NCBI GenBank assembly: GCA_002500485.1
Contig: DLRJ01000115.1
Coordinates: 1-5,777 of the forward strand
Length of the DNA: 5,777 nucleotides
DNA from: Dehalococcoidia bacterium UBA7891
Lineage (GTDB): Bacteria > Chloroflexota > Dehalococcoidia > Lucifugimonadales > UBA826
Direction of reading: 5' to 3'
Part shown: one piece after another, positions 1-5,709 of the stretch
Layout: the number at the start of each line of letters is the position of its first letter
Numbering within the stretch: position 1 is the first letter of the stretch
Translations under genes and position numbers: made by a program
Notes under the pieces: model-generated
What the model was told of the DNA's origin: nothing
Database searches by the model: none
What the model saw: only the letters and a program-made list of their open reading frames with translations

Positions 1-84
1 CATGTTCATGTCATTTTCACCCATCGATCCGCCTTGCATCATTGAAGATCCTGAGTCCATCATATTTCTCATCATGTCACACAT
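1..84 (-). other. Met-rich segment at the visible C-terminal edge (residues 1779-1806)
   Basis: After the last Ig-like module the sequence turns abruptly to ten methionines in 28 residues, in the pattern MCDMMRNMMD, SSMMQGGSM and ENDMNM, with one cysteine (C1780). Gly, Ser, Asn and Asp fill the rest, so it is probably disordered. Met-rich clusters outside the cytoplasm can bind Cu(I) or Ag(I), but they are also seen as low-complexity linkers. The window ends inside this stretch, so neither its length nor the stop codon is known. Confidence 0.7.
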
Positions 85-3000
85 ATCTCTCCCGTCTCCA
101 ATCACATCGATCCAAACGGGATCAGATTCCTCACTCTGCATGGTGCCGTTGGCATAAGCATAAGCCGTGACTTTGTATGTACCTTGAGGGAAGCAAGCTT
201 CAGGAGTCGGTCCTATTTCCCATGTGTCCATGTTGGCATCTGTACCACTGTCAGCTATCCATTGGCCATCAACAAAAACTTCAATTCTCATATTAGGCCC
301 TGCGCTCCCTCCAAGCATCATCGGTCCTACGAGGCTTGCATCATGAACAGTTGTCCAATCACCCCATTGGTCTCGAACTCCATAGATTGTGGGAGGTGTT
401 ACATCTGTGATTTCTGCATAATATGGCTCGGATTCAACTTCCATACCAGAATTCCAATCCCTTGCCTTCGCGGTCACGGTATAATCACCAGGCTTGAGCA
501 TAAAATTTGACCAGGCTTCCCACCGGCCATCATAGTCAACCTGGGCATGGGCGAGTTCTTCCCCATCAGAGTAGATGTGGACCTCCACATCAGAGCCACT
601 GGCATATCCCCTGAATCCGACATAACCCGTAACAGTACTATCGGTCAATATTGTATTGCCGTATGAGTCAAAAAAGAGCATTCCTTCAATCACCGGAGGT
701 TTCATAGCAGGTGCAGAACCTATATTTATATATGCACTTTGAGACCAGCCACTTTGCATACTAAAGTCATTCTCAGCATAGGCAGCAATATCATAATTGC
801 CGGGTGTTAAAACTTCATATGGGTAAATGACCCAGTGACCGTTCTGGTCGGAATATGTATCACCCATCTGCTCACTGCTTTTCAGCAAAACAATTAACAC
901 GTTAGGATCAGCGTACCCTTCAAACCACACATCGTGGGATGCATCAGCCTCGGTTCCGCTCATCTGCCTACCACCAGCATTCCAATACATCTGTGGTGTG
1001 GTCGGTATCATAACGTTTCCAGACCCCGCAGGATGTATGTCTATATTAAAGTCTCTAGAGGGAGGTCCTATTAGGCCTGTAGATGGATCCACCTGCTCAG
1101 CTATTATGAGGTAGGTGCCTTCCCTCATTTCTCTATCAGGATAGATTATCCATGACCCATCTGCTTGAACGATACTTTCTCCTAGCCTATCCCCGTTCCC
1201 TCTGAGTACTATGTCCATAAATGGCTCGCCCCATCCTCTGAATTCCGGGAAACCGTCGTCTGTATCTCTGGTCTCTTCCCACATATTATTATTGGGATTA
1301 TTGCCGAACATAGCGTCTATTATCGGAGCTTCATTGGCCCCTTGGCCTTGGCCCTGGCCCTGGGGGGTTTCCCGATTCATGGTTATCATATGATGTACGG
1401 ACATCTCGCTTTCATTTCCAGCAGCATCTGTAGCAGTAACAGTAAGTGCATTTTCACCATATGGAAGTTCGTTCATTGAGAAAAACCAGTCTCCGCCATC
1501 CTGCGTTTGGACTGTGGATACCTCCTTTCCATCGTTATAGAGAGTGATTAGGAAATCTGGTCCCAGCCATCCGCTTATCTCGCCATTTTGATTGGGTTTT
1601 GGTTCACTCATTCGCTCAGGCGCTTCAGTATCAACTGTGATTTCTATAGAGTCCGAGAGATCACTCTGATTTCCTGCCTCATCGATGGCTCTCGCAAAGA
1701 TAAGGTGTGTCCCATCCTCCAGAGACTGTTCGTCTGCAGTGACCTTCCACAATCCTGTCGAAGCAACCATATCGGTGCCAAGTACCGATGAAATACTATT
1801 AATTATTTCGACCCTAGCATAGGGTTCGCCGATGCCGGAGAATGTGGGAGAGTCTACTGAAGTCAAATCATCATCAGTTTCTTTACCAGTATCTGACCCT
1901 ATAGTAAGGTCGGGGTCTGACGGCGTTTCTATTTCTGTATCAATCGTTATAAGAACAGAATCTGACCTTGAACTCGAAGTCCCCATCTCACTAATAGCTG
2001 TTGCATATATGTAATGTTCTCCTTCTGAAAGTTCACTGACCACGACCGTACAGGTCCCGTCATACTCATCAGCCTCACAGGCTCCAATCTCAATGTCATT
2101 TCCACGCCACAACCTTATATGAGGTTTGGTGCCAAAATTCGAAATCCTTTCTATATCAAACGATAGATTGTATTCGTTCTTGGTGACACCGTCTGAATTA
2201 CTGTCTCCGGTATCATCTGCAGCACTGAGCACTGGCTGTGCAGGCGCGTCGGGTATTGAGTTATCAGAAGTCATGACTACCAAGTTGTAGCCGCCTGTGC
2301 CACCGCCTTTGCTGAGAATTGAATACATTCCGTCGAACCTTAACTCGTAAGACGTTATCTCTGAATCAATACCATTAACTGGAGGGGTCGATGAGTCGTT
2401 AGAATCATCATCAGACTTTACGAGCTTGTCATTAGGGCTAACGAGATCTATGGCGGCATCCAAATCAGATCCTGGACCTGCTTTCATTTGGATAGTAACC
2501 AAATCTCCTGCACTTCCCTCAAATACCCATTGGTCAATATCTCCAGCACAGTCGATCGTGGATTCAATTTCAGTACCGTAATGAACCTCATTATCTGAAA
2601 CTTCCGATTCTGATGGACAATCTGCACCCATAGAAGCCAGGTCGCTTCCAGAAAGCGAGCCATCTGCACCAGAGTCACCGGTACTACCAGAGTCACCGGT
2701 ACTCCCTGCAACAAGAAGGTTTTCATAACTGGTGTTGTGGTTGCCTAAGGAAAGGTTCCTCATTCCCGGCTGCATGAAAATATCGGTTTCAACGATTACA
2801 ACACTTTGAGAATCCACCTCAACCGTAGTTGAATATTCCGGAATTCCATCAATGATGAGAGAAATATCGCGACTTACGGCTTGGGGGCTTCTATTAGTCA
2901 CTGTAGCCTGAACGTGAACCTGACCATTCCCAGCCGGAGAGGTATCAATTTGATCGATTGATAACTGTGACCCCGCTATACTCGTGCTACTGGTCGATAC

Positions 3001-5418
3001 TGACCAAAACGAAGTCCCATATTGGGAAAGGCCTGCCACTGGGGCCGCGAAGGTTATATTCTCTTCATCTTCACCGATAGTGTTTGCAAAAACAGGATTC
3101 CATGTCTGCGAAGTATCATTAAACCTGCTCAGTTCTACAGACCAGGGATGGCCTTCCGCAAAGCCAGTTTCGTTAACTACAAAATGTGACTTAGGTACAT
3201 CAAACACCAGAATAGTGGTTACCCCGTTACTAATAAATCCGGCGGTATCTATTTGCACATGAGTCAAAACGTTACGGTCTTGGCGGGTATCTGATACTGG
3301 TGGAGTAACATCAAAGATGCCAACGGTACCGGACTCTATGTCAGATGCATTCAAAGATTTAACAACTATGGAACTGAAATTTATCAGTGATGAAGAGTCA
3401 AGTGAAGGTTTGGTCCAAATTCCTTTTCCCTCCTCACCGTCGCCAGCCATTGGTAGCTCCATTGTCGTCCATATCTGTGGATGCGCGTCTTGAGAAAAAT
3501 GTCCTATGAAGCTTGCATCTTCCGTCAACATCTTCTCCACCGCGACGTAATCAAACCTCGCAGCCTCAACAATGGTTGGGCTCACCGACACAGGGCCAGC
3601 ATCTTGGTTATCCATAAGACTTGCATAAACTCTTGCTGTTTCCGCTGAATCCTCTCTCGCCATGTGAGAAAGCAGCAAACCAGAAACATAAATGTCTGGG
3701 AGGATGTTGATTATCTTTCCTGTTACCTCGTCATAAAAACCATTCTTATAGGCCTTAACAAACGTAGCACCTGCACCTGTCGGTTCAATGGCGATGTAGG
3801 CCTGCCATATCGAAGAGGAACCAGTGTTTGTACCGGCAAGAATAGCAGCAGCAATTTCGATATCAGCATTTGCGATGGAGATAAGCGCATTCGCGGTGGA
3901 TTGCTCAGCACCCGGCGTCATTGCGGCTTGATTAACCAATTGTGCTATTGCCAAATCATCATTCATGGCCGCTTCCACAAACATGGTTTGAAGAATTTGT
4001 CCGTTGTCCCCCTCAACTACGTCTTCCATCAGACTGGCTACTTCAGCCACATCTTCGTTTATCAGAGAAATTAGAATGTCACCGGCCTGGACGGGATCCA
4101 TTTCGGTGATCCTGGCCAAATGTCCTTCAAGTCGCAATTCATCTGCATCTCCTATTGAGAAAAGAATTTGCGCCGCTTGCGATTGATTTTGAGCGTGAAT
4201 GCCCAGTATCACAGACGCTGCAAACATGGGGTCCAAATCATCCAATCGATTTATTCCTGCAACCGCACCTACAGGGTCTTGGCCGTAGGCTGTCGTCAAT
4301 TCAGATGCGGCCTGTTGCACACCTTCAGGGTTAGCAATGATGTCTGGGGCCCAATTTTCTCCCGATATGTCAGCTGCGATACCTGTCGCCAATCCAACAG
4401 CGCCAGAATCTTGACCCATAAAGAAGAAAGCTCCACCACCAATTATAACCAGCAAGGCCACTATGGCTCCCGCGGGCATCAACCATTTAGGCATACCTCC
4501 ACCCCCGGTAGTACTACTGCCGGTTGTGTTTGGCTTATCAATCACCTGTGTGGCCAGAACCTTGGGCATAACTCTGGTACGTGCCACGTCTTGAGGTCCC
4601 TCCGCCAATATGGTGGTGATTACTTGTAAATCATTGATCATTTCATCAGCTGTCTGGTAGCGCTGATCTCTATCTTTGGTCAACGATTTGATCAACAAAT
4701 CTTCCAGCTGCTCTGGAAATTCATCCATATGTTCGGCTATTGGAACATGAGAGTCGTTTATATGCCCATTAAAAATCTCAAAGGTACTTTTACCCGGAAA
4801 AGGAGTTGCTCCAGTTAAGACTTCATACAATAGGCATCCCAGTGAGTACAAGTCTGACCTACCGTCTATAGCGTCCGAGCCTTGTATTTGTTCTGGAGAC
4901 ATATAGAGCGGCGTACCAACAGTGGTGTTCTCGCTGGTCATCGAATCCAATGTTTCTGCCGAGGCTATACCGAAATCAGTTAGCTTTACATCCCCAGCAT
5001 CGTTCAGCAATACGTTCGCAGGCTTTATGTCTCGGTGGGTTATCCCTGCGTTATGAGAAACCTGAAGTGCCGAGGCAATTTGCTGGACAACTGTGATAGC
5101 TCTCTGGAGAGGTAAAGTTCCACCTCTTTCTAATATTCTTTCAAGATTTTCAGTAACAAATTCAGTTACGATGTAATGCTGACCATTCTCTTCACCATGG
5201 TCATAAACTTCAACAACGTTAGGGTGTCTAAGTGTCGCCATGATTGAGGCTTCACGTTGAAACCTATCCAGAAATTCCCCGTCCGATGCTGTGCGAGACA
5301 GAACTTTGATAGCAACTATTTGCCCGGTTGATGGGTCTTGGGCACGATAAACGGCGCCTTGCCCACCTTCACCGACCATTTCAATGACTTGATATCCGCC
5401 TATTTCTTTTAAGTCCAT
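1..5418 (-). CDS. Giant membrane-anchored Hanks-type Ser/Thr protein kinase with multi-domain ectodomain (3' end outside window)
   Basis: This gene encodes a receptor-like Ser/Thr kinase that would phosphorylate proteins in the cytoplasm in response to something sensed outside. Hand translation from 5418 to 1 gives 1806 codons with no stop. The order is kinase (9-268), Thr/Ser/Gly linker, one membrane helix (313-334), helical repeats, PGF-pre-PGF-like, CARDB-like, PPC, seven Ig-like modules and a Met-rich stretch. The start is ATG 5416-5418: an in-frame TAA lies at 5437-5439 with no other start codon between, and the next in-frame ATG (residue 14) would begin right at the glycine-rich loop. 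A possible Shine-Dalgarno sequence, AAGGG, sits 15 nt upstream, which is long, and an A-run directly precedes the ATG. Most bacterial receptor kinases such as PknB are 500-700 residues, so this one is exceptionally long. Kinase identity is near certain; the ligand and substrates are unknown. Confidence 0.95.
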   Translation of the reverse strand, partial: MDLKEIGGYQVIEMVGEGGQGAVYRAQDPSTGQIVAIKVLSRTASDGEFLDRFQREASIMATLRHPNVVEVYDHGEENGQHYIVTEFVTENLERILERGGTLPLQRAITVVQQIASALQVSHNAGITHRDIKPANVLLNDAGDVKLTDFGIASAETLDSMTSENTTVGTPLYMSPEQIQGSDAIDGRSDLYSLGCLLYEVLTGATPFPGKSTFEIFNGHINDSHVPIAEHMDEFPEQLEDLLIKSLTKDRDQRYQTADEMINDLQVITTILAEGPQDVARTRVMPKVLATQVIDKPNTTGSSTTGGGGMPKWLMPAGAIVALLVIIGGGAFFFMGQDSGAVGLATGIAADISGENWAPDIIANPEGVQQAASELTTAYGQDPVGAVAGINRLDDLDPMFAASVILGIHAQNQSQAAQILFSIGDADELRLEGHLARITEMDPVQAGDILISLINEDVAEVASLMEDVVEGDNGQILQTMFVEAAMNDDLAIAQLVNQAAMTPGAEQSTANALISIANADIEIAAAILAGTNTGSSSIWQAYIAIEPTGAGATFVKAYKNGFYDEVTGKIINILPDIYVSGLLLSHMAREDSAETARVYASLMDNQDAGPVSVSPTIVEAARFDYVAVEKMLTEDASFIGHFSQDAHPQIWTTMELPMAGDGEEGKGIWTKPSLDSSSLINFSSIVVKSLNASDIESGTVGIFDVTPPVSDTRQDRNVLTHVQIDTAGFISNGVTTILVFDVPKSHFVVNETGFAEGHPWSVELSRFNDTSQTWNPVFANTIGEDEENITFAAPVAGLSQYGTSFWSVSTSSTSIAGSQLSIDQIDTSPAGNGQVHVQATVTNRSPQAVSRDISLIIDGIPEYSTTVEVDSQSVVIVETDIFMQPGMRNLSLGNHNTSYENLLVAGSTGDSGSTGDSGADGSLSGSDLASMGADCPSESEVSDNEVHYGTEIESTIDCAGDIDQWVFEGSAGDLVTIQMKAGPGSDLDAAIDLVSPNDKLVKSDDDSNDSSTPPVNGIDSEITSYELRFDGMYSILSKGGGTGGYNLVVMTSDNSIPDAPAQPVLSAADDTGDSNSDGVTKNEYNLSFDIERISNFGTKPHIRLWRGNDIEIGACEADEYDGTCTVVVSELSEGEHYIYATAISEMGTSSSRSDSVLITIDTEIETPSDPDLTIGSDTGKETDDDLTSVDSPTFSGIGEPYARVEIINSISSVLGTDMVASTGLWKVTADEQSLEDGTHLIFARAIDEAGNQSDLSDSIEITVDTEAPERMSEPKPNQNGEISGWLGPDFLITLYNDGKEVSTVQTQDGGDWFFSMNELPYGENALTVTATDAAGNESEMSVHHMITMNRETPQGQGQGQGANEAPIIDAMFGNNPNNNMWEETRDTDDGFPEFRGWGEPFMDIVLRGNGDRLGESIVQADGSWIIYPDREMREGTYLIIAEQVDPSTGLIGPPSRDFNIDIHPAGSGNVMIPTTPQMYWNAGGRQMSGTEADASHDVWFEGYADPNVLIVLLKSSEQMGDTYSDQNGHWVIYPYEVLTPGNYDIAAYAENDFSMQSGWSQSAYINIGSAPAMKPPVIEGMLFFDSYGNTILTDSTVTGYVGFRGYASGSDVEVHIYSDGEELAHAQVDYDGRWEAWSNFMLKPGDYTVTAKARDWNSGMEVESEPYYAEITDVTPPTIYGVRDQWGDWTTVHDASLVGPMMLGGSAGPNMRIEVFVDGQWIADSGTDANMDTWEIGPTPEACFPQGTYKVTAYAYANGTMQSEESDPVWIDVIGDGRDMCDMMRNMMDSGSSMMQGGSMGENDMNM
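97..2256 (-). repeat. Array of seven bacterial Ig-like modules (residues about 1055-1774)
   Basis: Seven diverged modules of about 85-105 residues follow one another at roughly 2256-1939, 1938-1630, 1629-1375, 1338-1024, 1023-721, 720-403 and 402-97. Each keeps the core DG-x-W...L-x-x-G-x-Y/H...A-x-A-x-(D/N). Examples are GLWKVTADEQSLEDGTH, GSWIIYPDREMREGTYL, GHWVIYPYEVLTPGNYD and GRWEAWSNFMLKPGDYT. Modules 2 and 3 resemble classical bacterial Ig-like domains of the Big_13 kind, with ARAIDEAGN/TATDAAGN and closing ITVDTEAPE. Module 1 is the most diverged and carries a Cys pair in ACEADEYDGTC. DNA similarity between modules is low, so the array is old. The likely role is an extended stalk or ligand-binding arm. 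Confidence 0.8.
1339..1362 (-). repeat. 6-bp tandem repeat encoding a QGQGQGQG linker
   Basis: Four hexamer units (CCAGGG/CCAAGG type on the coding strand; the frame reads CAG/CAA-GGC) encode QGQGQGQG at residues 1353-1360, just after ETP. It separates Ig-like modules 3 and 4 and is probably a flexible hinge. Short hexamer arrays like this can change in copy number without a frameshift. Confidence 0.8.
2270..2625 (-). other. Bacterial pre-peptidase C-terminal (PPC) domain (residues about 932-1050)
   Basis: The sequence follows the PPC pattern closely. It opens with an E-x-x-S-T-I strand, then DIDQWVFEGSAGD and VTIQMKAGPGSDLDAAIDL. Next come the P-N-D turn, the acidic loop KSDDDSND, and the tail strands LRFDGMYSILSKGGG and GGYNLVVM. 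PPC domains are beta-sandwich modules usually at the C-terminus of secreted peptidases, where they aid secretion or substrate binding. Finding one inside a kinase ectodomain is less usual. C934 and C957 flank the first strand and could form a disulfide, which would fit an extracytoplasmic location. Confidence 0.78.
2671..2706 (-). repeat. 18-bp tandem repeat encoding GSTGDS twice
   Basis: Two adjacent 18-bp units at 2671-2688 and 2689-2706 match at 17 of 18 positions. They encode GSTGDS GSTGDS (residues 905-916), followed by GADGSLSGSD. The DNA-level identity suggests recent duplication of a flexible Gly/Ser/Asp linker between the CARDB-like and PPC domains. The unit is a multiple of three, so changes in copy number would keep the frame. 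Confidence 0.85.
2710..2970 (-). other. CARDB-like adhesion domain (residues about 817-903)
   Basis: The segment begins SQLSIDQIDTSPAGNG and continues with VHVQATVTN, then RDISLIIDG, a strand pair around YSTTVEVDSQSVVIVE, and a closing LGNHNTSYENLLVA. This is the CARDB signature: a strand after a G-x-V, the conserved VTN, an alternating strand ending in a D-G turn, and a final G-x-H/Y strand. CARDB domains are Ig-like beta sandwiches common in bacterial and archaeal surface proteins and are thought to support cell adhesion. Here it sits right after the PGF-pre-PGF-like domain, a common pairing in large surface proteins. Confidence 0.6.
2989..3276 (-). other. PGF-pre-PGF-like beta domain (residues about 715-810)
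   Basis: The segment starts around HVQIDTAGF and shows the family's layout: a beta strand ending in F-D-V-P-K-S, a spacer, then V-E-L-S-R-F-N-D, a tryptophan (QTWNPVF), an acidic turn (GEDEEN), a strand (ITFAAPV), and the closing G-L-S-Q-Y-G...FWSV. PGF-pre-PGF domains were first described in archaeal surface proteins sorted by PGF-CTERM. They also occur in bacteria such as Chloroflexota, where no PGF-CTERM tail need follow. The likely role is structural, on the cell surface. The assignment rests on motif order and not on a profile search. Confidence 0.55.
3619..4395 (-). other. All-helical ectodomain with degenerate MgtE-N/FliG-like repeats (residues about 342-600)
   Basis: This stretch is rich in Ala, Ile, Leu, Asp and Glu and looks entirely helical. 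It carries recurring short helix pairs of the kind DP-x-x-A-x-x-hydrophobic, for example LDPMFAASVILGI, MDPVQAGDILISL and ADIEIAAAILAG. The pattern recalls the superhelical repeats of the MgtE N-terminal domain and FliG. From family knowledge, such repeats also occur in large surface proteins of Chloroflexota next to PGF-pre-PGF domains. The repeats are too diverged to set boundaries by eye. It probably forms a rigid membrane-proximal spacer or a binding surface. Residues about 600-714, which follow, link it to the next beta domain and I cannot assign them to a family. Confidence 0.5.
4417..4614 (-). other. Juxtamembrane linker and single transmembrane helix (TM about residues 313-334)
   Basis: After the kinase lies a 40-odd-residue linker (269-312) rich in Thr, Ser and Gly, with basic residues R280, R282, K286 and K295, ending in GGGGMPKW. 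Next comes a hydrophobic run of about 22 residues (313-334) made of Ala, Ile, Val, Leu, Gly and Phe, which I read as the membrane helix. It is followed at once by the acidic GQDSG. Basic residues before and acidic residues after the helix fit an N-inside, C-outside topology. I see no second strongly hydrophobic segment downstream, so the remaining roughly 1470 residues should be extracytoplasmic. The linker threonines and serines are plausible autophosphorylation sites, by inference only. Confidence 0.88.
4615..5394 (-). other. Protein kinase catalytic domain (residues about 9-268)
   Basis: All the hallmarks of an active Hanks-type kinase are readable. The glycine-rich loop is GEGGQGAVY (16-24). 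The ATP-anchoring lysine is K38 in VAIK, and the partner glutamate is E56 in REASIM. The catalytic loop is HRDIKPAN (128-135) with D130 as catalytic base and N135. The magnesium-binding DFG is 148-150. The activation segment runs to SPE (174-176) and contains T161, S162, T165, T166 and T169 in MTSENTTVGTP. The alpha-F aspartate is D189 in SDLYSLG, and the C-lobe arginine is R253 in QRY. The HRD arginine makes it an RD kinase, a class usually controlled by activation-loop phosphorylation. No key residue is missing, so this is not a pseudokinase. Confidence 0.97.
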
Positions 5419-5540
5419 TTTTTTATAGCCAAGCCCTTACATTTACTTTGCTTATTTGTATATCATATAAGGATATATTGACGCTCACCTCGATATCGCT
5501 AGTAAGTATGATGTAAAGTACACCATATAAACAACTATAT

Positions 5541-5569
5541 TTCACGGGTATGGGCACCTAATATATATA
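5541..5569 (+). promoter_or_regulatory. Weak candidate promoter for the response regulator gene
   Basis: On the plus strand TTCACG (5541-5546, four of six -35 positions) is 17 bp from TATATA (5564-5569), with TATAAG overlapping at 5566-5571. It would give a leader of about 130 nt. An alternative -10, TATACT at 5618-5623, is a better hexamer but has no convincing -35. Confidence 0.2.
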
Positions 5570-5573
5570 AGTA

Positions 5574-5603
5574 ATTACACCTAATTATTAATCAAACTTG
5601 CAA
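5574..5603 (-). promoter_or_regulatory. Candidate second promoter for the kinase gene
   Basis: On the minus strand TTGCAA (5598-5603, four of six -35 positions) is 18 bp from TGTAAT (5574-5579, five of six -10 positions). The -35 lies inside the CTTGCAAG palindrome, so a bound regulator could block it. It could be an alternative to the distal candidate, and at most one of the two need be real. Confidence 0.25.
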
Positions 5604-5611
5604 GCTATACA

Positions 5612-5641
5612 ATTATATATACTGTGCTTAAGACAAGTAAA
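5612..5641 (-). promoter_or_regulatory. Candidate sigma-70-type promoter for the kinase gene (distal)
   Basis: On the minus strand a consensus -10, TATAAT (5612-5617), lies 18 bp from TTTACT (5636-5641), which matches four of six -35 positions. Transcription would begin near 5605 and give a 5' leader of roughly 185 nt. The -10 is perfect, but AT-rich sequence makes chance matches likely. Confidence 0.3.
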
Positions 5642-5645
5642 TTTT

Positions 5646-5673
5646 CTATATCTCTATGTAGAGAATTCTATAG
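5646..5673. promoter_or_regulatory. Interrupted inverted repeat upstream of the response regulator start
   Basis: TCTCTA (5651-5656) and TAGAGA (5659-5664) are exact reverse complements around a TG centre. The flanking CTATA (5646-5650) and TATAG (5669-5673) extend the symmetry, with a 4-base bulge (ATTC) on one side. The site lies 36-64 bp before the start codon. That fits an operator for a dimeric regulator, possibly the response regulator itself. A 2-base loop makes a stable RNA hairpin unlikely. Confidence 0.35.
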
Positions 5674-5693
5674 CAAACTACAATATAGGGTCC

Positions 5694-5702
5694 GGAGAGG
5701 GG
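5694..5702 (+). promoter_or_regulatory. Ribosome binding site of the response regulator gene
   Basis: The purine run GGAGAGGGG ends seven bases before the ATG at 5710, a near-ideal Shine-Dalgarno position. It is much stronger than anything in front of the divergent kinase gene, which suggests the regulator is translated more efficiently than the kinase. Confidence 0.75.
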
Positions 5703-5709
5703 TAGGCCG

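Larger units (their letters stand above)
5419..5709. promoter_or_regulatory. Divergent AT-rich intergenic regulatory region
   Basis: The 291 bp between the two start codons carry no ORF of note, no tRNA and no recognisable riboswitch. The region is much richer in A+T than the flanking genes, with many TATA-type runs, as expected where two promoters point apart. It contains 8-bp palindromes at 5491-5498 (CGATATCG), 5571-5578 (GTAATTAC), 5597-5604 (CTTGCAAG) and 5662-5669 (AGAATTCT). It also has a larger inverted repeat near 5646-5673 and two direct-repeat pairs. No terminator is expected here and none is seen. Confidence 0.75.

Noticed and set aside
184..510. Plus-strand open frame of 108 codons
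   Set aside because: It is antisense to Ig-like modules 6-7, which have clear protein-level conservation on the other strand.
1211..1393. Plus-strand frame with a PWPWPWPW run
   Set aside because: The run is the reverse strand of the in-frame QGQGQGQG linker of the kinase.
2484..2726. Minus-strand open frame of 80 codons in another frame
   Set aside because: It overlaps the well-supported CARDB-linker-PPC coding sequence. Its VPVTLV repeats are just the GSTGDS DNA repeat read out of frame.
3501..3519. 19-bp segment resembling 324-342 (17 of 19 bases), encoding DASFIG and DASLVG
   Set aside because: The flanking DNA and protein are unrelated and the two sites fall in different kinds of domain, so chance is the simplest reading.
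3664..4074. Plus-strand open frame of 136 codons
   Set aside because: It is antisense to the helical ectodomain region, with atypical composition and no recognisable motif.
4168..4629. Plus-strand open frame of 153 codons
   Set aside because: It lies wholly opposite the kinase juxtamembrane, TM and helical coding sequence, has no ribosome binding site I can see, and its translation is rich in Cys, His and Arg with no family signature.
1..5418. Possible frameshift or gene fusion within the very long frame
   Set aside because: The reading frame checks out at many anchor codons (residues 38, 128, 446, 720, 805, 934, 1049, 1263, 1460, 1771), and domain boundaries are joined by normal linkers. 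I see no sign of a break.
5421..5427. TATAAA on the minus strand as a -10 for the kinase gene
   Set aside because: It ends only a few bases before the ATG, so transcription would start inside the coding region and lose the start codon.
5478..5483. TTGACG as a plus-strand -35 element
   Set aside because: It is a good -35 match, but the only fair -10 (TATGAT at 5507-5512) is 23 bp away, too far for sigma-70.
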